Part shown: piece after piece, positions 44,881 to 53,176 of the stretch
Layout of the letters: every line of letters begins with the position of its first letter
Position numbering within the stretch: position 1 is the first letter of the stretch
Assembly: GCA_002399735.1 (NCBI GenBank)
Contig: DHEF01000054.1
Coordinates: 50,431 to 114,430, forward strand
Length of the DNA stretch: 64,000 nucleotides
Reading direction: 5' to 3'
From: Chitinophagaceae bacterium UBA4857
Lineage (GTDB): Bacteria > Bacteroidota > Bacteroidia > Chitinophagales > Chitinophagaceae
The notes under the pieces: generated by a model
What the model saw: only the letters and a program-made list of their open reading frames with translations
The model's database searches: none
Told to the model about the DNA's origin: nothing
Program-made: the position numbers and the translations under genes

Positions 44881-45014
44881 ATATCAGGTTAAACGATTGT
44901 TAGTTATTTTAAAAAATAAATTATCAGACAAAACAATTGTTAGTTTATTCCAAATTGTCAACAGCATATATTTAATAAAAGGGGAAATTAAAGAAAAAAA
45001 TGTAACCGATTGCA
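44881..45014. promoter_or_regulatory. Candidate control sites in the SSS/lacI-family divergent region (gap 44770-45079)
   Basis: Two direct repeats lie 40 bp apart at 44881-44910 and 44921-44950 (shared TATCAG-nnn-AAAC-n-ATTGTTAGTT). At 45001-45014 lies the pseudo-palindrome TGTAACCGATTGCA, with a central CG step as in LacI-family operators. The remainder of the gap is AT-rich with no gene. Confidence 0.45.
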
Positions 45015-45079
45015 TTAATGTTTAAAAAAATCTTTTACTTTGTAATTCTACAACTGTAAATGATTGTAACAACCTCACC

Positions 45080-46120
45080 ATGACCAAGCCAGATATTACG
45101 ATATATGATATTGCAAAAAGATTAGACCTTTCTGCGGCTACCGTTAGCAGGGCACTTAATAATAATCCTGCAATTAATGCCAAAACCCGTAAGCGGGTTA
45201 ACGATATGGCGGTGGAAATGGGCTACAGGTCAAACAACTTTGCCAGTAACTTACGTAAAGGCAATACACATACTATTGGCGTGTTAGTGCATGAGCTGAA
45301 AAGCAACTTTATTACATCAGTTTTAGCAGGTATTGAAAAGGTTACAACCGAAGCCGGTTACGATATTATTATTGCGCATTCATCAGAAAGAAGAGAAAAA
45401 GAAATTGCCAATGCACATAACCTTTTTCATAAGCGTGTAGATGGATTAATTGCCTCATTGGCATTTGATACGGAGAACCTCGATCACTTTGATCCGTTTT
45501 TCAAAAAAGGCATTCCCATTATTTTTTTCGACCGTGTTTTTGAAAACACAGAGTTTGCGCAGGTAATTATTAATAACTATAAAGCCGCTTACGATATCAC
45601 GGCACACCTGGCTAAACAAGGCTGTAAGCGTATTATGCATATAACGGCCAGTTTAGAGCGTAACGTATATAGCGAAAGGTTTCGCGGTTACCAACAGGCA
45701 TTAAAAGATAATAAACTAAACTACGATAAAGAACTTTTAATTACCAACCGTTTAAATGAAGAAGCGGCTATTGAAGTGGTAGAACAAATATTGGCGATGA
45801 AAAAAAGGCCTGATGCCATTTTTATTACCAACGACTTTTTTGCGGCTGTATTAATGCGCACATTGCAGGACAATGGTATTCAAATACCAAAAGATATTGC
45901 CATCGCAGGCTTTAACAATGATGCCATTGGCAAAATAGTTTCACCCAAACTTACTACAATTGATTATCCGGGTATTGAAATGGGAGAAATTACGGCCCGT
46001 AATCTTATCAATCATTTACAAGGCATATCCAACCTGGCACTTACTAATAAAATAATTATTAAGTCCGAGCTTATTGTAAGAGAATCATCCGTAAAAAAGA
46101 AAACAACAAATAAACCATAA
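45080..46120 (+). CDS. LacI-family transcriptional regulator
   Basis: Protein of 346 residues. Residues about 4-30 form the LacI helix-turn-helix and hinge (ITIYDIAKRLDLSAATVSRA, followed by LNNNPAINAKTRKRV). The C-terminal periplasmic-binding fold carries HTIGVLVHELKSNFITSVLAG, GIPIIFFDRVFE, PDAIFITNDFFAAVLMRTLQD and IAIAGFNNDAIGKIVSPKLTTID. It should bind a sugar or sugar acid and control nearby genes. It is divergent from the SSS symporter and 115 bp upstream of uxuA, and its probable operators lie upstream of itself (45001) and of uxuA. Confidence 0.92.
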   Translation: MTKPDITIYDIAKRLDLSAATVSRALNNNPAINAKTRKRVNDMAVEMGYRSNNFASNLRKGNTHTIGVLVHELKSNFITSVLAGIEKVTTEAGYDIIIAHSSERREKEIANAHNLFHKRVDGLIASLAFDTENLDHFDPFFKKGIPIIFFDRVFENTEFAQVIINNYKAAYDITAHLAKQGCKRIMHITASLERNVYSERFRGYQQALKDNKLNYDKELLITNRLNEEAAIEVVEQILAMKKRPDAIFITNDFFAAVLMRTLQDNGIQIPKDIAIAGFNNDAIGKIVSPKLTTIDYPGIEMGEITARNLINHLQGISNLALTNKIIIKSELIVRESSVKKKTTNKP

Positions 46121-46147
46121 AATTTATGCAACAAACAATGTTCAAAA

Positions 46148-46162
46148 TTGCAATTGTTACAA
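46148..46162. promoter_or_regulatory. Possible LacI-type operator upstream of uxuA
   Basis: TTGCAATTGTTACAA is an imperfect inverted repeat 73 bp before the uxuA start. Its reverse complement shares the TGTAAC-n-ATTGCA pattern with the 45001 site, one base shorter. Confidence 0.3.
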
Positions 46163-46235
46163 TAAAATGTACCTGCACCTATGTTACAATCCGCCAACCT
46201 TTGTAAAATATAAAACCAAATATCTTTTTTCAAGC

Positions 46236-47405
46236 ATGAACAAAATGATTCACACCATGCGTTGGTACGGCCCTAATGATCCGGTATCTCTTTGGGATAT
46301 TCGTCAGGCTGGTTGCACGGGTGTTGTAACCGCCTTACACCATGTACCCGTAGGCGAAATATGGACAGTAGAAGAAATAAACAAACGCAAACAGGAAGTA
46401 GAAGATGCAGGCCTTACCTGGGAAGTAATTGAAAGCCTACCTGTGCATGAGGATATTAAAAAACAGTCCGGCAGTTTTTTACAGTTAATTGAAAACTATA
46501 AAATAAGTCTGGAGAATGTTGCGGCCTGTGGTTTAAAAGTAGTCACCTACAACTTTATGCCCATCCTGGATTGGATGCGTACTGATGTTAATTATACCTT
46601 GCCCAACAAAGCAAAAGCACTGTATTTTAATAAAGCTGCATTTGCTGCCTTTGATATGTTTTTACTAAAACGTCCCAATGCGCAGCATGACTATGATGCG
46701 GTAACTATACAAAAAGCTACCGACTATATACAACAAGCTGATGATGAAGAAAAGCAGCGTTTGTATAGTAATACTTTGTTGGGTTTACCCGGTAGTGAAG
46801 TACAGTTTACACAAGAGCAAATTTTACAGGCATTACAAGGTTATGCAGATATAAATGCGGAAAGATTACAAGCCAACTTGTTTTATTTTCTACAACAAGT
46901 TATTCCTGTTGCAGAAATGAAGGGGTTAAAAATGGCTATTCATCCTGATGATCCGCCCTATCCTATTTTGGGTTTGCCACGCATCGTTAGCACAGAGGCC
47001 GATGCCATGGCTATCATCAATGCATGTCCATCGCCTGCTAACGGATTATGTTTTTGCACCGGCTCCTATGGTGTTCGTGCCGATAATGATTTGGCCGGCA
47101 TGGTACAACGCTTTGGCCAGCATATACATTTTTTACACCTGCGCAGCACACGTCGTGATGAAGAAGGAAATTTTTACGAAGCCGATCATTTGGATGGCGA
47201 TGTAGATATGTATGACGTAGTGAAAGAAATTGTTTTAACCATGAGAAAGTATGACAAAGCTATTCACATGCGTCCCGATCATGGTCACCAAATGTTAGAC
47301 GACCTGAATAAAAAAACATATCCGGGTTATTCGGCAATTGGCCGCTTAAAAGGTTTGGCCGAGTTACGCGGATTAGAGCTGGGTATTCAACGTTCATTGA
47401 TTTAA
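46236..47405 (+). CDS. uxuA: Mannonate dehydratase
   Basis: Protein of 389 residues from ATG 46236 (MNKMIHTMRWYGPNDPVSLW); an earlier ATG at 46167 gives an implausible extension. UxuA motifs include GCTGVVTALHHVPVGEIW, MAIHPDDPPYPILGLPRIV, NGLCFCTGSYGVRADND, IHFLHLRSTRRDE and IHMRPDHGHQML, supplying His, Cys and Asp metal ligands. It dehydrates D-mannonate to KDG. It connects glucuronate released from xylan to the kdgK and eda genes at 6554-8211. Fructuronate reductase (UxuB), needed upstream of this step, is not in the window. Confidence 0.94.
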   Translation: MNKMIHTMRWYGPNDPVSLWDIRQAGCTGVVTALHHVPVGEIWTVEEINKRKQEVEDAGLTWEVIESLPVHEDIKKQSGSFLQLIENYKISLENVAACGLKVVTYNFMPILDWMRTDVNYTLPNKAKALYFNKAAFAAFDMFLLKRPNAQHDYDAVTIQKATDYIQQADDEEKQRLYSNTLLGLPGSEVQFTQEQILQALQGYADINAERLQANLFYFLQQVIPVAEMKGLKMAIHPDDPPYPILGLPRIVSTEADAMAIINACPSPANGLCFCTGSYGVRADNDLAGMVQRFGQHIHFLHLRSTRRDEEGNFYEADHLDGDVDMYDVVKEIVLTMRKYDKAIHMRPDHGHQMLDDLNKKTYPGYSAIGRLKGLAELRGLELGIQRSLI

Positions 47406-47410
47406 TTTTT

Positions 47411-47510
47411 TAGTCAGCTGCATTGCTACTATACCCCCAACCCCTAAAGGGGCGGCCGGTTGCGTCGCACTCTTCAACTGTATTAACACAGATGAGCATT
47501 ATGCAAGTTT
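47411..47510 (+). repeat. Mosaic repeat family A copy A10, with a family B cassette in slot 1
   Basis: TAGTCAGCTGCATTGCTACTA, then a nested family B unit (about 47434-47459, CCCCTAAAGGGG inside), GGTTGCG, TCGCACTCTTCAACTGTATT, ACACAGATGAGCATTATGC. It lies between uxuA and xylB. Confidence 0.75.
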
Positions 47511-47612
47511 ACTATGTTATCGGAAAACCGCATTGGCAAATTTTCAAATTAACTAATTGTCAAATTGTTTTCTGTTTACTAAATCACAATAGAAATTTTT
47601 TATAAAACATAC

Positions 47613-49085
47613 ATGTTATTACTAGGCTTAGACATAGGAACATCTTCCATTAAAGCATCGGTATTTGATGCACATACCGGCCAAACATTGGCCAATGTGC
47701 AATACCCCGAAACAGAGACCGGTGTTATATCGCCACAACCTGGTTTTGCCGAGCAATCACCCTTACAATGGTGGAGCGATGCGCAACAAGCTATATTAAA
47801 AGCCAATGCTACAGGCAAGTATAATGCAAAAGATATTGCGGCTATTGGTATTGCTTATCAAATGCACGGATTAGTTGCGGTGGATAAAGATCAACATGTT
47901 TTACGTAACAGTATTATCTGGAGTGATAGTCGTGCAGTAGAAATTGGCCACAAAGCTTTTGATGCCATTGGTCATGAAAAAAGTTTGTCGCATTTATTAA
48001 ACTCACCCGGAAATTTTACCGCCAGCAAACTGGCGTGGGTAAAAGCTAACGAGCCGCAAGTGTACGATCGTATTGCAAAAATCATGTTACCCGGCGATTA
48101 TATTAACATGAAACTTACCGGGGAAATAAATACAAGCGTATCCGCATTAAGCGAAGGCGTGTTCTGGGATTTTAAAAACCAGCAGTTGTCAACCGATGTA
48201 TTAAATCATTTTGGTTTTGATACAAGTATGTTTCCTGAAATACAAGATGTTTTTACACCACATGGACAATTGCAAAAAAATGTGGCCGATGAATTAGGCT
48301 TAAGCGCAGGCATTCCTGTTACCTACAAAGCCGGCGATCAGCCCAACAATGCGTTAGCTTTAAATGTATTGCAACCCGGCGAAGTAGCCGCTACTGCAGG
48401 CACATCGGGTGTAGTATATGCCGTATCAGATAAATTGGTATACGATCAGCAATCACGTATTAATTCATTTGCACACGTAAATCATAAACAAGAGCAACAA
48501 CGCATTGGTGTGTTATTAAACATTAATGGTTGTGGTATTATGAACAGTTGGATCAAAAAAATTACCGGTGGTCAGCATATTACCTACCAGCAAATGAATG
48601 ATGCCGCAGCAACTGTGGAAGCCGGTAGTAATGGTTTACTGGTGTATCCGTTTGGAAATGGTGCCGAAAGAATATTTAATAACAAAATTATTGGTGGTCA
48701 TTTTAAAAACCTTGACCTGAACATACACGGCACCGCACATATTTACCGGGCTATACAGGAAAGTATTGTGTTTGCCTTACGCTATGGTATCGATATTATG
48801 CGGGAGAATGGTATAGCTCCAAAAATTATCAGAGCAGGTTCATCCAATATGTTTTTAAGCCAGGTATTTAATCGGGTATTTGTAAACACCACACAGGTAC
48901 CGGTTGAACTGCATAAAAACGATGGTAGTGTAGGAGCAGCCATTGGTGCAGGTATTGGTTTAGGTGTATTAACCGAAGCCAATGCGTTTAAAAACACAAC
49001 ACCAATTGCTGTAATAGAACCGGAAAAGGATAATGCGTATGAAGATTTGTATGCGCAGTGGAAAGAAAGCCTCCCCCAAGCTTAG
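47613..49085 (+). CDS. xylB: Xylulokinase
   Basis: FGGY-family kinase of 490 residues. The N-terminal ATP-binding phosphate-1 motif is LGLDIGTSSIKASVFD, the substrate site has GIAYQMHGLVAVD with the catalytic-site Asp nearby, and the C-terminal domain has AGTSGVVYAV and IRAGSSNMFLSQVFN. It phosphorylates D-xylulose. The last four residues (LPQA) and the TAG stop are read from a family B hairpin repeat that begins at 49069, so the original C-terminus has probably been replaced. xylA follows after 178 bp. Confidence 0.93.
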   Translation: MLLLGLDIGTSSIKASVFDAHTGQTLANVQYPETETGVISPQPGFAEQSPLQWWSDAQQAILKANATGKYNAKDIAAIGIAYQMHGLVAVDKDQHVLRNSIIWSDSRAVEIGHKAFDAIGHEKSLSHLLNSPGNFTASKLAWVKANEPQVYDRIAKIMLPGDYINMKLTGEINTSVSALSEGVFWDFKNQQLSTDVLNHFGFDTSMFPEIQDVFTPHGQLQKNVADELGLSAGIPVTYKAGDQPNNALALNVLQPGEVAATAGTSGVVYAVSDKLVYDQQSRINSFAHVNHKQEQQRIGVLLNINGCGIMNSWIKKITGGQHITYQQMNDAAATVEAGSNGLLVYPFGNGAERIFNNKIIGGHFKNLDLNIHGTAHIYRAIQESIVFALRYGIDIMRENGIAPKIIRAGSSNMFLSQVFNRVFVNTTQVPVELHKNDGSVGAAIGAGIGLGVLTEANAFKNTTPIAVIEPEKDNAYEDLYAQWKESLPQA

Positions 49086-49130
49086 CTTCTTCCTTTTCAG
49101 GAACCTCCAAAGCAGGGAGGGGCTTAGTAA
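49069..49130 (+). repeat. GC-rich hairpin repeat family B (B4) overlapping the xylB 3' end
   Basis: GCCTCCCCCAAGC, CTTCCTTTTCAGGAACCTCC, AAAGCAGGGAGGGGCTTAG. It begins inside the xylB coding region and provides its stop codon. Confidence 0.75.
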
Positions 49131-49212
49131 GAGGTCAAAACATAATGGCTAATACACTATACTATAAATTTATTTTGAGTAAAATAATAATATACATAAA
49201 CAGGGTTGCTCT

Positions 49213-49242
49213 TAAGCCCCTCCTTTGGAGGGGTTGGGGAGG
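49213..49242 (-). repeat. GC-rich hairpin repeat family B (B5, reverse)
   Basis: AAGCCCCTCC-TTT-GGAGGGG with TTGGGGAGGC behind. It lies just before the xylA start and on the opposite strand to B4, so the two could pair across the intergenic gap. Confidence 0.65.
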
Positions 49243-49263
49243 CCAAATAAAAAACAATATAAC

Positions 49264-50592
49264 ATGAGTGTTTTACTAGGACAACAAGAGTATTTTAAAG
49301 GAATACCCGCGATAAAATTTGAGGGGTTGGAAAGTGATAATCCATTAGCATACCGTTGGTATGATGAAACAAAAGTGGTTGCCGGAAAAACTATGAAAGA
49401 TTGGTTACGTTTTGCAGTGGCTTATTGGCATAGCTTCTGTGGTAGTGGTGCCGATCCGTTTGGTGGCCGCACACATTTTTTTGCATGGGATAAAAAAGAA
49501 GATGCAGTTGAACGAGCAAAAGATAAAGCCGATGCTGCTTTTGAATTTATTACCAAATTAGGATTGCCCTACTATTGTTTTCATGATGTGGATGTGGTGG
49601 ACTACACCAACGATGTAGTGGATAATGAAAAACGTTTAGAAGCTGTTACTGCTTACCTAAAACAAAAGCAAGCAGATAGCGGTATTAAATTATTATGGGG
49701 TACAGCCAACTTGTTTAGCCATGAGCGTTATATGAATGGCGCATCTACAAATCCTGATTTTCATGTGTTAGCACACGGTGCTGCGCAAGTACAGGCAGCG
49801 TTAAATGCTACTATTGCATTAGGTGGTGAAAACTATGTTTTCTGGGGTGGTCGTGAAGGTTATATGAGTTTGTTAAATACCAACATGCAACGTGAGAAAG
49901 AACATTTTGCACGTTTTTTACATACCGCAAAAGACTATGCCCGTAAAAATGGTTTTACCGGTACTTTCTTTATTGAGCCCAAACCTTGTGAACCAAGCAA
50001 ACATCAATATGATTATGATGCAGAAACAGTGATTGGTTTTTTACGTCAGTATGATTTATTAAACGATTTTAAATTAAACCTGGAAGTTAACCATGCTACA
50101 TTAGCCGGTCATACTTTTCAACATGAGTTACAAATTGCCATTGATACAAACACATTAGGCAGCATTGACGCTAACAGAGGTGATTATCAAAATGGCTGGG
50201 ATACTGACCAATTCCCTAACAACTTAAACGAGTTGGTAGAAGCGATGTTGGTAATTGTTGAAGGCGGTGGTTTTGCAGGCGGTGGTATTAATTTTGATGC
50301 AAAAATTCGTCGTAACTCAACCGACCCTGCTGATTTATTTCATGCACATATTGGCGGCATAGATAATTTTGCCCGTGCATTGGTTGTGGCAGATAATATT
50401 TTACAAAAATCGGATTACAAAAAAATAAGAACCGACCGTTATGCCAGTTTTGACAGCGGTGCCGGTAAAGATTTTGAAGCCGGTAAATTAACATTAGAAG
50501 ACCTGAGAAACTTTGCTGTTAACAATGGCGAGCCGGCTGTTATTAGCGGTAAACAAGAGTATCTTGAAAATGTAATTAATCGTTACATTTAA
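49264..50592 (+). CDS. xylA: Xylose isomerase
   Basis: TIM-barrel enzyme of 442 residues. The start is ATG 49264 (MSVLLGQQEYFKGIPAIKFE); the upstream ATG at 49225 lies in a family B repeat and adds an unrelated extension. Landmarks are WHSFCGSGADPFGG, YYCFHDVDVVD with the catalytic His and Asp, FWGGREGYMSLLNTNM, FFIEPKPCEPSKHQYDYD and LNLEVNHATLAGHTFQHEL, with GSIDANRGDYQNGWDTDQFP near the C-terminal metal site. It is a class II isomerase that converts D-xylose to D-xylulose, feeding XylB. It ends at a strong terminator. Confidence 0.96.
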   Translation: MSVLLGQQEYFKGIPAIKFEGLESDNPLAYRWYDETKVVAGKTMKDWLRFAVAYWHSFCGSGADPFGGRTHFFAWDKKEDAVERAKDKADAAFEFITKLGLPYYCFHDVDVVDYTNDVVDNEKRLEAVTAYLKQKQADSGIKLLWGTANLFSHERYMNGASTNPDFHVLAHGAAQVQAALNATIALGGENYVFWGGREGYMSLLNTNMQREKEHFARFLHTAKDYARKNGFTGTFFIEPKPCEPSKHQYDYDAETVIGFLRQYDLLNDFKLNLEVNHATLAGHTFQHELQIAIDTNTLGSIDANRGDYQNGWDTDQFPNNLNELVEAMLVIVEGGGFAGGGINFDAKIRRNSTDPADLFHAHIGGIDNFARALVVADNILQKSDYKKIRTDRYASFDSGAGKDFEAGKLTLEDLRNFAVNNGEPAVISGKQEYLENVINRYI

Positions 50593-50602
50593 AACAGTTT
50601 TT

Positions 50603-50640
50603 AAAGAGGAAGGGTTACTGATTAGTAACCCTTCCTCTTT
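50603..50640. terminator. Bidirectional terminator between xylA and the SGNH hydrolase gene
   Basis: A 17-bp perfect stem (50603-50619 with 50624-50640) with a GATT loop lies between convergent genes, 10 and 15 bp from their ends. Confidence 0.92.
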
Positions 50641-50655
50641 AAATTTATTATTCAT

Positions 50656-51318
50656 TTACTTCTTCAACACCTTCCACATTTCTTGTGCAACTAATAAGTT
50701 TCCTGCATTATTTAAATGCACTCTGTCGGTAGTTAAAATTCCTTTTTCTTCGTTCTTAGGATTGTTCTTTTGCAAGTAATCAGCAAATGCATTGCGTAAA
50801 TCCACTACCGGTAATTTAAACTCATCAGCAATAGAACGTATTACTTTACTGTATTGGTTTAAATCACCATCTTGCTGATTGCTGTTATCATTACGTTCGC
50901 CAATAACTGAAGGGGTACAAACAATTACCTTAATGTTTTTATCGGTAAACTTTTTAATCAGTGCTTTATAAAACTGAATATACTTTGGTAAATCAGTTCC
51001 GGTGCCAGAGCTGGCTTTATGCCATACATCATTAATGCCCACATAAATAACTACTACATCCGGATTTTTACTCAGCACATCATTTTCTAATCGCAGGTAT
51101 AAATCATACACTTTATTGCCACCAATACCGGCACCTATTAATTCGTAGTTAGCCGATTGTCCTTCTACTGCAATCAAACTATCCATTTGCTTAATGTAAC
51201 CACCGGGGTTTACACCTGCTTGTGTAATAGAGTCGCCAAAGAAAACAACTTTCTTTTTCTTTTGCGGATTAGTAAAAGCCATAAGCAAAACTGCTGCAAT
51301 AAATACTGCGTATTTCAT
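50656..51318 (-). CDS. SGNH/GDSL hydrolase (secreted)
   Basis: Protein of 220 residues with a signal-like N-terminus (MKYAVFIAAVLLMAFTNP). The four SGNH blocks are visible: VVFFGDSITQAG (Ser), GAGIGGNKV (Gly), VVIYVGINDVWH (Asn), and LTTDRVHLNNAGNLLVAQEM (Asp and His). Such enzymes remove acetyl or acyl groups from polysaccharides or lipids. It follows the fucose SDR by 24 bp on the same strand, so it may deacetylate fucosylated or xylan-type material. Its exact substrate is unknown. Confidence 0.85.
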   Translation of the reverse strand: MKYAVFIAAVLLMAFTNPQKKKKVVFFGDSITQAGVNPGGYIKQMDSLIAVEGQSANYELIGAGIGGNKVYDLYLRLENDVLSKNPDVVVIYVGINDVWHKASSGTGTDLPKYIQFYKALIKKFTDKNIKVIVCTPSVIGERNDNSNQQDGDLNQYSKVIRSIADEFKLPVVDLRNAFADYLQKNNPKNEEKGILTTDRVHLNNAGNLLVAQEMWKVLKK

Positions 51319-51342
51319 TGTTTATTTTTTAGTGTGCTAAAA

Positions 51343-52131
51343 TTATGCATTCGCCAAAGCTCTGTCAAGGTGTACATAACCACCATCTACATAAACCAAT
51401 TGCCCGGTAGTATGGCTGCTTACATCTGATAATAAAAAGGCAACGGTATTTGCAATTTCTGTAGCGGTTGTCATTCTGTTACCCAACGGAATTTTAGCTG
51501 TAATCTCATTTAGCTTTTCCTGGGGATTAGGTAATGACTCAATCCATCTTGCATACAAAGGTGTATAACATTCTGCCACCACCAATGCATTTACACGAAT
51601 GCCATACTTTAATAATTCCACTGCCCACTCACGGGTTAGTGCATTACGGGCCCCGTTAGATGCTGCATAAGCCGATGTACCACCCTGACCTGTATCTGCT
51701 ACTTTAGATGTGATGTTTACAATAGAACCTTTTGATTGTTTTAAATAAGGTAATGCCTTTTGTACAATCAAATAATAATGAATAACATTTTTATGCAGGC
51801 TGGCAACAAACCCTTCGTAAGTACCATTTTCTAAACCCACACCATCATTTACACCGGCATTATTTACTACACCATCAATACGTCCATGTACTGCTGCAAC
51901 GGCATCAACTGCATTGGTTGTAGCAACAGGGTCAGCTAATTCAGCTACTACCTGAAAAGCTTTACCACCTGCTGCTTTTATTACATCAATAGCTTTGTTA
52001 TTATCCCCTTCATTACGGCCAATAATCGCTACAATTGCTCCTTCAGTTGCTAATACCTGTGCAATACCTTCACCAATACCTTTTGCACCACCGGTAACAA
52101 TAATCACTTTATCTTTTAATCCTAAATCCAT
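51343..52131 (-). CDS. SDR-family oxidoreductase, probable L-fucose dehydrogenase
   Basis: Short-chain dehydrogenase of 262 residues. The cofactor motif VTGGAKGIGEGIA (about residues 12-24) and NNAG (90-93) are normal, and the catalytic Ser142 and Tyr155 are present. The usual catalytic lysine four positions after Tyr is Asn159 (SAYAASNGARNALTREWA). A conserved tail VAECYTPLYARWIESLP matches SDRs of non-phosphorylative fucose pathways. Genes for fuconolactonase (9 bp upstream) and FucP make oxidation of L-fucose to L-fuconolactone the likeliest role, but the lysine loss needs explaining. Confidence 0.78.
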   Translation of the reverse strand: MDLGLKDKVIIVTGGAKGIGEGIAQVLATEGAIVAIIGRNEGDNNKAIDVIKAAGGKAFQVVAELADPVATTNAVDAVAAVHGRIDGVVNNAGVNDGVGLENGTYEGFVASLHKNVIHYYLIVQKALPYLKQSKGSIVNITSKVADTGQGGTSAYAASNGARNALTREWAVELLKYGIRVNALVVAECYTPLYARWIESLPNPQEKLNEITAKIPLGNRMTTATEIANTVAFLLSDVSSHTTGQLVYVDGGYVHLDRALANA

Positions 52132-52140
52132 AATATTATT

Positions 52141-52998
52141 TTACGCTTCGGTTTCAAAAGAAAAACCTTGCAGGTTATAAAATTTAATTGCATTTAAGCC
52201 AAATACTTTGGCTTTATCCTGTTCACTAAAACCTTCCATATATTTCTCCAGCAAACTTTTCCATTGCACATAAATACCCGATAATAATATTACCGGCCAA
52301 TCGCTGCCAAACATTAACCTGTCTGTACCAAATGCATCAAACAACACATCTAAGTAAGGATAAAAATCTGCAGCACTCCACTCCTTCCATCTAGCCTCAG
52401 TAAACAAGCCCGACAATTTACAATGTATATTAGGTTGTTGTGCTAATAACCTGATATGCTTACTCCATTGCTCCAATTCGTTTTTTGCAATATCCGGTTT
52501 AGCTGCATGATCCACTACAAAAGCTTGTTCCCGAAAAGCATTTGCAAAATCAATAGCTTGCGGTAACTGGTTATGGTAAATTAAAATATCGTAAGTGTAA
52601 TTGTAAGCAGCTAATGCAGCAACACCTCTTCTAAAATTTGCATCGGCCAAAAAACCATCCGGCTCCGATTGCACCACATGCCTGAAACCTTTTACAATAT
52701 CAAACTGTTTAAAATATTCCAGACGTTCTTCAATATTATCTGCTTTAAAATCAACCCAACCTACTACGCCTTTTACAAACGGATACGTAATGGCTAACTC
52801 TTTTAAAAAAAGTGTTTCCACTTCCGATTGGTCTGCCTGTACGGCCACACAACCATCCACACCATTACGCGACAGCGTGCCTTGTAATGTTGGTGGCAAA
52901 TAATCTTGTTGCAATACTTTCATGTTGTCATCAATCCAGGCATCACGCACGGGATCAAACTTCCAAAAATGAACATGCGTATCAATTACAGGTAACAT
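52141..52998 (-). CDS. Amidohydrolase-family lactonase, probable L-fuconolactonase
   Basis: TIM-barrel amidohydrolase-2 protein of 285 residues: MLPVIDTHVHFWKFDP with metal or substrate His8 and His10, KGVVGWVDFKADN, KGFRHVVQSEPDGFL, VVDHAAKPDIA and DRLMFGSDWPVIL with the catalytic Asp. The pattern is that of L-fucono-1,5-lactonase and related sugar lactonases. It opens the lactone to L-fuconate. The SDR that would make the lactone begins 9 bp downstream. A family A repeat separates it from the FAH hydrolase gene. Confidence 0.85.
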   Translation of the reverse strand: MLPVIDTHVHFWKFDPVRDAWIDDNMKVLQQDYLPPTLQGTLSRNGVDGCVAVQADQSEVETLFLKELAITYPFVKGVVGWVDFKADNIEERLEYFKQFDIVKGFRHVVQSEPDGFLADANFRRGVAALAAYNYTYDILIYHNQLPQAIDFANAFREQAFVVDHAAKPDIAKNELEQWSKHIRLLAQQPNIHCKLSGLFTEARWKEWSAADFYPYLDVLFDAFGTDRLMFGSDWPVILLSGIYVQWKSLLEKYMEGFSEQDKAKVFGLNAIKFYNLQGFSFETEA

Positions 52999-53052
52999 AC
53001 ATTACGTATTTAATGTTACTTAATTTATTTACTGTTTAGCCGGTATTATTTT

Positions 53053-53145
53053 GTTACCAGCTTATGAACCCTGATTGATCGTCCCTTGCAATCCGATAGG
53101 ATTGGGATTAAATTTATTTCCAGTGGAAATGAATTTAATACTAAC
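53053..53145 (+). repeat. Mosaic repeat family A copy A11, with the palindrome cassette
   Basis: GTTACCAGCTTATGAACCC, ATCGTCCCTTGC, AATCCGATAGGATTGGGA, the 31-bp palindrome at 53108-53138, then TAC. The right arm is missing, and a stretch like a left arm (CAGCAGTAATAATGCTATC) follows instead. It lies between genes of one pathway. Confidence 0.75.
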
Positions 53146-53176
53146 CGTTCAGCAGTAATAATGCTATCGAACATTT

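Noticed and set aside
49225..49263. Upstream ATG for xylA
   Set aside because: The extra 13 residues are encoded in a family B repeat, and the xylose isomerase alignment begins at ATG 49264.
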